Of a stretch of DNA of 48,659 nt, positions 41,924 through 48,659 are shown piece by piece (within the stretch, counting starts at the first letter, position 1; the number at the start of each line of letters is the position of its first letter). Origin of the DNA: Thermohalobaculum sp964576075 (GTDB lineage Bacteria; Pseudomonadota; Alphaproteobacteria; Rhodobacterales; Rhodobacteraceae); contig CAZNTX010000019.1 of assembly GCA_964576075.1 (NCBI GenBank), forward strand, positions 1-48,659. Direction: 5' to 3'. Made by a program: the position numbers and the translations under genes. A model generated the notes under the pieces. It was not told where the DNA came from. It ran no database searches and saw nothing but the letters and a program-made list of their open reading frames with translations.

Positions 41924-42153
41924 GGGTCTTGTCCTTTCCGGTTTCTGCCTCGGCGGAGCATGAGGGGCCGACGCCCCAACCGGTGGACCGCCGGAGATGT
42001 CTCCCCCGCCGGCCCGCGCCCCGCCTGTGGATATGTGACGCGCCCTTACACCGCGCGGGCGCCCGGCGCAAGGGCGGGCTTGGAGACGGCGCGCGCGGGG
42101 CCATATAGGGGCGGCCGCGCATGGCGGCGGACCCTTCCGAGACAGGAGACGAC
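41924..42153. promoter_or_regulatory. Divergent control region between rpsB and the antiporter
   Basis: The 230-bp spacer must contain the strong rpsB promoter (minus strand). A possible minus-strand pair is TTGCGC, 17 bp, TAAGGG around 42072-42044; it is weak. GGGGC-CGAC-GCCCC (41964-41977) forms a hairpin in the rpsB leader, where S2 autoregulation acts in other bacteria. On the plus strand CCATATAGG near 42102-42110 is the only AT-rich patch before the antiporter, and AGGAGACGAC gives its ribosome site. Confidence 0.35.
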
Positions 42154-43104
42154 ATGACGCTCTGGATCGAGCTCGCAGGCGGGCTCGCGCTGCTGCTCGC
42201 CGGCGGCGAGGCGTTGGTGCGCGGCAGCGCCGGCCTCGCCCGGCGGATGGGGATGCCGCCCTATCTGATCGGCGTGACGCTGGTCGGCTTCGGCACCTCG
42301 ACGCCGGAACTCGTCACCAGCCTCGACGCCGCCCTGATCGGCGCGCCCGGGGTGGCCGTCGGCAACGTGATCGGCAGCAACATCGCGAACGTTCTGCTGA
42401 TCCTCGGGGTCGCGGCGATCGCCCTGCCGATCGCGGTCCCGCCCGGCGCGCTCCGGCGCGACGGCGCGGTGCTGATCGGGGCGAGCGGCGCGCTCCTCGC
42501 CGTGGCGCTCACCGGCGCGTTGTCGCGGGCGGCGGGCCTCGCCTTCCTGGCCGCGCTCGTCGTCTATCTCTGGGTCAGCCTGCGATCGGCGCGGACCGCC
42601 GGCTCAGAGGCCGAGTCCGGCCAGGCGGCCGCGCCGGGCCTGGGCGCAGGGATCGCTCTGGCGGCGGCCGGGGTCGCGGGCGTCGTGCTCGGGGCGCATC
42701 TGCTCGTCGGCGGCGCCGTCGCCCTCGCGCGCACGACCGGCGTCTCCGAGGCGGCGATCGGGCTCACCCTCGTCGCGGTCGGCACCTCCCTGCCGGAGCT
42801 CGCGACCTCCCTGGTCGCCGCCCTCCGCCGCCAGGGCGACATCGCGCTCGGCAACGTAATCGGGAGCAACATCTTCAACATCCTCGGCATCGCCGGGACG
42901 ACCGCCGCGGTGGCCCCGATCGCCGTGCCCGCCGAGATCCTGCGCCTCGACATCTGGGTGATGGCCGGCACCGCCCTGCTGCTCGTGGCGGCAGCGGCGA
43001 CGGGCCGGCGCATCGGACGGCCCGAGGGCGCGGCCTTCCTCGCAGGCTACGCGGCCTATCTCGCCCTCCTGCTCGCCCCGCAGCTCTCCCAGGCCGCCCC
43101 CTGA
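42154..43104 (+). CDS. Ca2+/Na+ antiporter, YrbG-type CaCA family
   Basis: 316 residues from ATG at 42154, chosen for AGGAG 7 bp upstream; an in-frame ATG at 42121 has no such site. Two inverted alpha-repeats are clear: 'GVTLVGFGTSTPELVTSLDA' with 'GNVIGSNIANVLLILG', and 'GLTLVAVGTSLPELATSLVA' with 'GNVIGSNIFNILGIAG'. The Glu of each GTSxPEL binds the cation. About ten membrane spans are separated by a short cytoplasmic loop (SARTAGSEAESGQ). The family exchanges Ca2+ for Na+ or H+ at the inner membrane. Confidence 0.95.
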   Translation: MTLWIELAGGLALLLAGGEALVRGSAGLARRMGMPPYLIGVTLVGFGTSTPELVTSLDAALIGAPGVAVGNVIGSNIANVLLILGVAAIALPIAVPPGALRRDGAVLIGASGALLAVALTGALSRAAGLAFLAALVVYLWVSLRSARTAGSEAESGQAAAPGLGAGIALAAAGVAGVVLGAHLLVGGAVALARTTGVSEAAIGLTLVAVGTSLPELATSLVAALRRQGDIALGNVIGSNIFNILGIAGTTAAVAPIAVPAEILRLDIWVMAGTALLLVAAAATGRRIGRPEGAAFLAGYAAYLALLLAPQLSQAAP

Positions 43105-43157
43105 TCCCGGCCCCCGCCGCCCGGTTCGCCGCCCCGCGGCGGGCCGGGCAATCCCGT

Positions 43158-43176
43158 CTCCGGGCGCAGCCCGGAG
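43158..43176. terminator. Bidirectional hairpin between the antiporter and pepN
   Basis: CTCCGGGC-GCA-GCCCGGAG (43158-43176) is a perfect 8-bp stem with a triloop, midway in the 90-bp gap between two convergent stops. No T-run on either side. A termination role is inferred from position. Confidence 0.55.
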
Positions 43177-43194
43177 TCCGCTTGGCTCGCCCCC

Positions 43195-45828
43195 TCAGCC
43201 GAGCAGGCGCTCGACGATTTCGCGGGTGTTCTTGGAGAGGGACTCGGTGGCGGCGAGGCGCGCGAGTTCGGCGCGCATGAGGGTCTGGCGGTCCTCGGTG
43301 TAGCGTCGCCAGCTCTCGAAGCAGCCGGCGAGGCGGGCCGTGGTCTGCGGGTTGACCGGGTCGAGCCGGAGCAGCCAGTCCGCCACGAAGCGGTAGCCCG
43401 CCCCGTCGGCGCGGTGGAAGCCCCGCGGATTGGCGGTCGCGAAGACGCCGACGAGGCTGCGGAAGCGGTTTGGCGTCTTCCAGTCGAAATCCGGGTGCTC
43501 GGCGAGGGCGCGGACCCGGTCGAGCGCGTCGGTCCGCTGCGCCGCCGCCTGCACGGCGAACCATTTGTCGAGGACGAGCGCATCCGCCTTCCACTCCGCG
43601 TGGAAGCCGTCGAGGCGCGCCTCCGCCCCCGGCAGCGCGTGCTCGACGAGGAGGCGGAGCGCGGCGAGGCGGTCGGTCATGTTGTCGGCGGCGTCGTAGC
43701 GCTCGGCGGCGGCGCGGGCGGGCTCCGGCGCGCCGGAGGCGACGAGATGGGCGAGCGCGCGGTTGGCGAGCGCCCGCCGCCCCGCGCTCTGCGCATCCGG
43801 GCTGTAGGGGCCGGCGCCGCGCATCGCCTCGAGCACCGCGCCGAGCGGTCCGGCGAGGCGCGTGCCGAGGGCCGCGGCCATCGCCGAGAGGCTCGCATGG
43901 ATCGCGTCCGGGTCCGCGCGCCCGCCCCGTTCGGCGACCGCCCCCGCCACCTCGTCGGGGCCCGGCAGGGCGAGGGCGAGGGCGCGGAAGGCCGGGTCGA
44001 GCCCCGCGTCCTCCACGAGCCGGCCGAGCGCCGCGGTCCAGGCCTCGGGCACCGCCTCGGCGCTCTCGGGTCCGGCGAGGGCCACGTCGAGCGCATAGCG
44101 CCGCCCCGCCTCCCAGCGCGCCACGGGGTCGGTGTCGTGGGCCAGGAGGAGCGCGCGGTCGGCCTCCGAGATCTCCCGCTCGAGGATCACGGGCGCGGAG
44201 AAGCCCCGGAGCGCGGAGAGCACGGGCTCGGAGGGCAGCCCCTCGAAGGCCCACTCCCCGCGCGCCTCGGAGAGGTCGAGCACCGTGGTCGGCACGAGCT
44301 CCGCCCCGTCGCGCCCGAGAAGGCCGATGGCGAGGGGGATCGTCACCGGCGCCTTCTCCGCCTGCCCCGGGGTCGGGGGCGTGCGCTGCTCGCCGGTGAG
44401 GGTGTAGCGCCCCGCCTCCGGCTCCCAGCGACCGGAGAGGCGGAGCCGCGGGGTGCCCGCCTGCGACCACCAGCGGGCGAAATCGGAGAGATCGCGCCCC
44501 GAGGCGTCCTCGAAACAGGCGCGGAAGTCCTCGATCGTGCAGGCCTGCCCGTCATGGCGCTCGAAATAGAGATCGAGCGCGCGGCGGTAGGTCTCGGGCC
44601 CCAGAAGCGTGTGCAGCATCCGGATCACCTCGGCGCCCTTCTCGTAGACCGTCGCGGTATAGAAATTGTTGATCTCGATATATTCCTCCGGGCGCACCGG
44701 ATGGGCGAGCGGGCCCTCGTCCTCGGGGAATTGCCGCGCCCGGAGCGCGAGCACGTCCGCGATCCGCTGCACCGGGGCCGAGCGCATCTCCGCGGAGAAT
44801 TGCTGGTCGCGGAACACCGTCAGCCCTTCCTTGAGGCAGAGCTGGAACCAGTCGCGGCAGGTGATCCGGTTGCCCGTCCAATTGTGGAAATACTCGTGGG
44901 CGACGATCGATTCGATGTTCTCGTAGTCCTGGTCGGTCGCGGTCGTCGGGCTCGCCAGCACGTATTTGGCGTTGAAGATGTTGAGCCCCTTGTTCTCCAT
45001 CGCGCCCATGTTGAAATCGGAGACGGCGACGATCTGGAAGAGGTCGAGGTCGTATTCCCGGCCATAGGCGCGCTCGTCCCAGGCCATGGAGCGCTTGAGG
45101 GCGTCCATCGCATAGGCCGCCTTGCCCTCGTCGCCCGGGCGGACCCAGAGCTTGAGCGCCACCGCGCGGCCCGAGGCGGTGGTGAAGGCGTCCTCCTGCG
45201 CCACCAGGTCGCCCGCGACGAGGGCGAAGAGATAGGCGGGCTTCGGCCAGGGATCCTCCCATTCGGCGAAGCGCCGGCCGTCCGGCAGGTGGCCCGAGGC
45301 GCCGGGATTGCCGTTGGAGAGGAGGACGGGGATGTCCGCGGGCGCCTCGATCCGCACGGAGAAGCGGGCCATGACGTCCGGGCGGTCCGGATAATAGGTG
45401 ATCTTGCGGAAGCCCTCCGCCTCGCATTGGGTGCAATACATCCCCCGCGAGAGATAGAGGCCCTCGAGCTCGGTGTTGGCCGCGGGGTCGATCTCGGTCT
45501 CGCAGGTCCAGGCGAAGGCGTCGCCGGGGAGATGTTCCGGCGCCACCGTCAGCCCTTCCGGATCGAGCGCCACCGCCTCCGGGGGCAGCGGCGCCCCGTC
45601 GATCGCGGCGCCGAGGAAGGTGAGGCCCCGCCCGTCGAGCCGCAAGGGCGCCGGGCCCTCGCCCGCCCGCGCTGGGTTGCGCCGGACCGAGAGCGTCGCC
45701 CGCACCCGTGTCGCGGAGGGCGCGAGATCGACGGTGAGCGCCGTGCGATCGACCAGCCAGTCCGGCGGGCGATAGTCGGCGAGGCGGATCGCGGTCTGGG
45801 CGGGGGCGGTGTCGGGCCTGGCGCTCAA
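43195..45828 (-). CDS. pepN: Aminopeptidase N (M1 zinc metallopeptidase)
   Basis: 877 residues, the normal length. It starts at TTG (45828), as no ATG fits; AGGAG lies about 8 bp upstream. The exopeptidase motif G275-A-M-E-N279 and the zinc site H311-E-Y-F-H315 with E334 (H-E-x-x-H-x18-E) are complete. Further Y-containing 'YTATVYEKGAEVIRMLHTLL' provides the transition-state Tyr. The ARM-repeat C-terminal domain (about 540-877) ends 'NTREIVERLLG'. It removes N-terminal residues from peptides in the cytoplasm. Confidence 0.97.
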   Translation of the reverse strand: MSARPDTAPAQTAIRLADYRPPDWLVDRTALTVDLAPSATRVRATLSVRRNPARAGEGPAPLRLDGRGLTFLGAAIDGAPLPPEAVALDPEGLTVAPEHLPGDAFAWTCETEIDPAANTELEGLYLSRGMYCTQCEAEGFRKITYYPDRPDVMARFSVRIEAPADIPVLLSNGNPGASGHLPDGRRFAEWEDPWPKPAYLFALVAGDLVAQEDAFTTASGRAVALKLWVRPGDEGKAAYAMDALKRSMAWDERAYGREYDLDLFQIVAVSDFNMGAMENKGLNIFNAKYVLASPTTATDQDYENIESIVAHEYFHNWTGNRITCRDWFQLCLKEGLTVFRDQQFSAEMRSAPVQRIADVLALRARQFPEDEGPLAHPVRPEEYIEINNFYTATVYEKGAEVIRMLHTLLGPETYRRALDLYFERHDGQACTIEDFRACFEDASGRDLSDFARWWSQAGTPRLRLSGRWEPEAGRYTLTGEQRTPPTPGQAEKAPVTIPLAIGLLGRDGAELVPTTVLDLSEARGEWAFEGLPSEPVLSALRGFSAPVILEREISEADRALLLAHDTDPVARWEAGRRYALDVALAGPESAEAVPEAWTAALGRLVEDAGLDPAFRALALALPGPDEVAGAVAERGGRADPDAIHASLSAMAAALGTRLAGPLGAVLEAMRGAGPYSPDAQSAGRRALANRALAHLVASGAPEPARAAAERYDAADNMTDRLAALRLLVEHALPGAEARLDGFHAEWKADALVLDKWFAVQAAAQRTDALDRVRALAEHPDFDWKTPNRFRSLVGVFATANPRGFHRADGAGYRFVADWLLRLDPVNPQTTARLAGCFESWRRYTEDRQTLMRAELARLAATESLSKNTREIVERLLG

Positions 45829-45902
45829 CTGGGCTCTCCTCTGTCGGCGCCAGAGGAGAGCCCGCCCGGCCGGGCCGCGTCAAGCCCGGCCGGGGGTCGG
45901 CC

Positions 45903-46766
45903 TCAGCGGGGCGCGTCGGAGCCCTCGAGGAGCCGGTCGAGCAGCACGCCGAAGGCCGCGCCGATCTCCGCCGCAGGATCGGCCTGCCCGCGCGCGCCAT
46001 AGGCCTCGACGCTGCGCGCGCCGCGGCGCTCGAAGCGGATCGCGCGGATCTCGCCCCGGGCGGTGACGCGGCAGGCGAAGCCGTCGTTGATGTCGCCCCG
46101 CTCGCGCACCGACCCGGTCACCCGGTAGCCGCGCCCGGCATCCTCTGCCTCGACGCCCACGAGCCCCGGTGCGCCGGTCTCCTCCAACACGGCGTCGGTG
46201 CAGAGCCGTTCGGCCCGGCGGGGGCCGGAGCCGCGGCGGCGGCCGGCGCGTTCCTCGATCCGGACCGCCCGGACCTCGCCGCGCGCGCCCACGCGGCAGA
46301 CGAAGCGGTCGCCGCCGGTGCCGCGCCCGCGCAGCGCGCCGGTGACGCGGAAGCCGCGGCCGACATCCTCGCTCTCGACCCGGCGCACGCCGCGCGCCCC
46401 GGTCTCGGCGATCGCGGCCTCGGTGCAGACGCGCTCGGCCCGGCGCGGGCCGAGGCCGCCGCGACGGCCGTCGCCCTCTCGGATCCGCACGGCGCGGACA
46501 TCGCCGCGGCCGGTCACGCGGCAGACGAAACGGTCGCCGCCGGTGCCGCGCCCGCGCAGCGCGCCGGTGACGCGGAAGCCCCCGCCGGCGCGCTCGAAGC
46601 CGAGATCGCGCACCCCGCGCGCGCCGGTCTCGGCCGAGACGGCGTCGGCGCAGGCGCGCGCCGCCTCGTCGCGCGAGACGGCGGCCTCCGCCCCGCCCGG
46701 CGCCACCGCCATCGGGGCCGCGAGGGCCGCGGCGAGGGCCAGTCTCTTCAGCGTCGCGTCGGTCAT
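45903..46766 (-). CDS. Exported protein of three 75-residue repeats, unknown function
   Basis: 287 residues from ATG at 46766, with AGGAGA 5 bp upstream. The signal peptide is MTDATLKRLALAAALAAPMA ending near GGAEA-AV. The mature part is three tandem units, each with two Cys 43 residues apart (C39/C82, C114/C157, C189/C232). Units follow the pattern 'C-x-(E/D)-A, ETGARGVR, G-(F/Y)-RVTG, RGRGTGGDRFVCRV, EVRAVR'. Units 1 and 2 are nearly identical in DNA over ~64 bp, and unit 3 has diverged. About 50 residues follow the repeats, ending LLDRLLEGSDAPR. The product is strongly basic. No family is recognised; periplasmic location and disulfides are inferred. Confidence 0.75.
   Translation of the reverse strand: MTDATLKRLALAAALAAPMAVAPGGAEAAVSRDEAARACADAVSAETGARGVRDLGFERAGGGFRVTGALRGRGTGGDRFVCRVTGRGDVRAVRIREGDGRRGGLGPRRAERVCTEAAIAETGARGVRRVESEDVGRGFRVTGALRGRGTGGDRFVCRVGARGEVRAVRIEERAGRRRGSGPRRAERLCTDAVLEETGAPGLVGVEAEDAGRGYRVTGSVRERGDINDGFACRVTARGEIRAIRFERRGARSVEAYGARGQADPAAEIGAAFGVLLDRLLEGSDAPR
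45990..46664 (-). repeat. Three tandem 225-bp repeats inside the exported-protein gene
   Basis: Anchor positions show an exact 225-bp period: the first Cys codons end at 46652, 46427 and 46202, and the second Cys codons at 46523, 46298 and 46073. Between about 46291-46355 and 46516-46580 the two copies differ at about one base (AAG versus AAA). The period is a multiple of three, so copy number can change without a frameshift. Confidence 0.9.
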
Positions 46767-46987
46767 CTGTCTCTCCTTTCGTCTCCCTCGGGCCGGCCGG
46801 CCCGCTCCCTCGATCAACGCGCGGGGCCGGCCGAGCGACGCATTTCGATGCGCCACTCTTTCGGATCCCGCCCGGTGCCGCGCGATGCCCTCCCCGGTCG
46901 CGCGCGGGCTTTCTCCCGCGCCGCCGATCGCGTATGAGGGGCGCGCGGGCGGCGGCGGGCCGCCCCGGGAGGCGAACCGAGGGGCCG
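46767..46987. promoter_or_regulatory. Divergent spacer between the repeat protein and the glycosyltransferase
   Basis: The 221-bp gap holds a perfect 16-bp palindrome CGGGCCGGCCGGCCCG (46789-46804) and a small hairpin CGCAT-TTCG-ATGCG (46839-46852) in the only less GC-rich patch. No clear promoter on either strand. The GC-only palindrome may be chance in this composition. Confidence 0.3.
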
Positions 46988-48659
46988 ATGGCGCGGGCCG
47001 GCGAGGGAGATGGCGAGGCCGAGGCGGGCTCCGGGCGCAAGCGCGCCGCGCGCCGGCCCGAGGCGCAAGAGACGGCCCCTGCGCCGAAGCGAAAGGCGCC
47101 GCGCAAGCCGCGCTCCAAGGCGGCGAAGGCCGCCGCCGACGCGGCTGAGCGCGCACGCTGGGGCTGGTGGGCGCTCGCCCTGGTGCTCGGCGTGCTGGCG
47201 CTGCGCATCGGCCTTCTCGCCATCGACCTCGTGCCCCCGCATTTCGACGAGGGCCAGTATTGGGCCTATGGGCAGGAGCTCGCCTGGGGGTATTTCTCGA
47301 AGCCCCCGGGCGTCGGCGCGCTGATCCGCCTGACGACCGAGCTCTTCGGGGAGGGGCCGATCGGCCTGCGGATCGCGAGCCCGCTCGCCCATGCCGGCAT
47401 CGCCTGGATGATCTTCCTGACCGCCCGCCGCATCTGGGACGGGGCGACGGGTTTCTGGGCGGCGGTGGTCTATACCGCGGCGCCGGGGGTGTCGGTCTCC
47501 GCCCTCATCGTCTCGACCGACCCGCCGATGATGTTCGGCTGGGCGGTCGCGCTCTATGCGCTGGTGCGCGCGGGCGAGCCGGGGGCCTCGCGGCTCTGGT
47601 GGGCGGTCATGGGCCTCGCCCTCGGCCTCGGCGGGCTCTGCAAATACACGGCCGCCGCCTTCGCGATCGGCGGGCTCGGCTACGGGCTCTTCTCGGCGCG
47701 CGGGCGCGATCTCGCCGGCGTCGGGATCGCGGCCGGGGTCGCGCTCCTCGCGATGCTGCCCAACATCCTCTGGAACGCGGAGAACGGCTTCGCCACCGTC
47801 GCCCATGTCGCCGAGGACGCCGATCCCGGGCGGGGCTACGGCAATCCGGGCGCCTTCCTGGAGTTCCTCGGCGCGCAGCTCGGGGTGATCGGCCCGGTCG
47901 CCTTCGGCGCGATCCTGGTCGCGCTCTGGCGCCGGCGGGACTGGATCGCGGATTGGGGGATGCGGCTCATGGCCTGGCAGACCGTGGGCCTCCTCCTGCC
48001 GATCGCGGTGCTGGCCTTCGTCACCCGCGCCCAGCCCAACTGGGCGGCGCCGGCCTATGTCGCGGGGGCGATCCTGGCCGCGCGCTGGCTGGTCTCCACG
48101 GGGCGGACCCGGCTTCTCCTCTGGGGACAGGCGGGGCTCGGGGCGCTCGCCGCGGCGGTGGTGCTGGGCCTCGGCGCGCTCTATCAGGGCATGGGCGAGG
48201 ACCTCCCCCGCGTCGCCGACCCGTTCAAGAAGATGCGCATCGGCGAGCCCTTCTGCGAGCGCGCCCTCGGCGCCATGGCCGAGGAGGGGGCCGATGCGCT
48301 CCTCTCGACCGACCGGCGGCGGCTCTCCGAATGCATGGTGCTCGGCGGGCTCGGCTGGGACCGGGTGGCGGTCTGGAACCCCGATCTGTTGCCCGACACC
48401 CACCACGAGCTCGTGGCGACGCTCCAGCCCGGCGACGACCGGCGCCTGCTCCTCGCCGTGGTCGGCCGGGCGGATGCGGCGGAGATCGCCGGCCGCTTCG
48501 AGGAGGCGGTGGAGATCGAGACCGGCGAGATCCGCACCCATGCCGACCGGACCTACCCGGTCGCGCTATGGGTGGTGGAGGGCTTCCGCGGCTACGACCG
48601 CGCCTACTGGCCGGGCCGGGGCGCGTCCCGAGGCCCCACCCACCCCGGCCGCCTTGGAC
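46988..48659 (+). CDS. Membrane glycosyltransferase, PMT/ArnT-like (GT39/GT83), 3' end outside window
   Basis: At least 557 codons from ATG at 46988; the frame has no stop before the window edge. GAGGCGAACCGAGGGG precedes the ATG. A basic Lys/Arg/Ala-rich cytoplasmic tail of ~55 residues precedes the first membrane span. Then comes the catalytic-loop signature 'PPHFDEGQYWAYGQELAWGY' with the key acidic pair DE, then 'FSKPPGVGALI' and 'STDPPMMFGWAVALYAL'. About ten spans run to residue ~410, followed by a periplasmic domain. Such enzymes move a sugar from a polyprenyl-phosphate carrier to lipid A or other envelope acceptors. The acceptor here is unknown. Confidence 0.85.
   Translation, partial: MARAGEGDGEAEAGSGRKRAARRPEAQETAPAPKRKAPRKPRSKAAKAAADAAERARWGWWALALVLGVLALRIGLLAIDLVPPHFDEGQYWAYGQELAWGYFSKPPGVGALIRLTTELFGEGPIGLRIASPLAHAGIAWMIFLTARRIWDGATGFWAAVVYTAAPGVSVSALIVSTDPPMMFGWAVALYALVRAGEPGASRLWWAVMGLALGLGGLCKYTAAAFAIGGLGYGLFSARGRDLAGVGIAAGVALLAMLPNILWNAENGFATVAHVAEDADPGRGYGNPGAFLEFLGAQLGVIGPVAFGAILVALWRRRDWIADWGMRLMAWQTVGLLLPIAVLAFVTRAQPNWAAPAYVAGAILAARWLVSTGRTRLLLWGQAGLGALAAAVVLGLGALYQGMGEDLPRVADPFKKMRIGEPFCERALGAMAEEGADALLSTDRRRLSECMVLGGLGWDRVAVWNPDLLPDTHHELVATLQPGDDRRLLLAVVGRADAAEIAGRFEEAVEIETGEIRTHADRTYPVALWVVEGFRGYDRAYWPGRGASRGPTHPGRLG

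Noticed and set aside
46789..46804. 16-bp palindrome CGGGCCGGCCGGCCCG as an operator
   Set aside because: It is pure G/C in a GC-rich spacer with repeated GGCC; chance is likely.

Overview
This window is a chromosomal housekeeping segment of a very GC-rich alphaproteobacterium. The most likely order is Rhodobacterales (a Paracoccaceae/Roseobacteraceae-type genome). Four things point there: an RNase P RNA gene directly upstream of the division/cell-wall (dcw) cluster, the order ftsZ-lpxC-bamD-recN after it, a DAP-type MurE, and tamA-tamB. Almost every gene stops with TGA and many starts are GTG or TTG. No mobile element, CRISPR array or tRNA was seen.

Layout. 1-389: tail of a probable AmpD-type amidase. 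421-807: rnpB. 808-1316: gene-free control region of the dcw cluster, with a 10-bp-periodic MraZ-box-like array and a long leader hairpin. 1317-20124: an uninterrupted plus-strand dcw cluster (mraZ, rsmH, ftsL, ftsI, murE, murF, mraY, a 38-codon mini-ORF, murD, ftsW, murG, murC, murB, ddl, ftsQ, ftsA, ftsZ), mostly joined by 4-bp ATGA/GTGA overlaps. It makes lipid II from UDP-MurNAc precursors, flips or polymerises it, and builds the Z-ring. 20125-24653: a structured spacer, then lpxC (lipid A), bamD (outer-membrane protein assembly), recN (DNA repair) and two small coupled envelope-type genes.

24657-28843: an FAD-linked D-lactate/glycolate-type dehydrogenase divergent from a hot-dog thioesterase, a 550-bp gene-free, hairpin-dense stretch ending in a textbook intrinsic terminator, and a CLC chloride channel/antiporter. 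28913-35310 (minus): tamB and tamA, a secretion and outer-membrane assembly pair in which TamA carries a lipobox. 35711-39526: a 1271-residue secreted fusion of a 5'-nucleotidase-like domain, a choice-of-anchor I beta-propeller and DUF4214. 39689-45828: a small exported protein, tsf and rpsB (minus), a Ca2+/Na+ antiporter (plus) and aminopeptidase N (minus). 45903-46766 (minus): an exported protein made of three 75-residue repeats. 46988 to the end: a membrane glycosyltransferase cut by the window edge.

The genome section is mainly conserved core biology. The parts least explained by known families are non-coding or small: the dcw leader, the mraY-murD mini-ORF, the nested hairpins after ftsZ, the structured stretch before clc, and the recent internal triplication near the right end.
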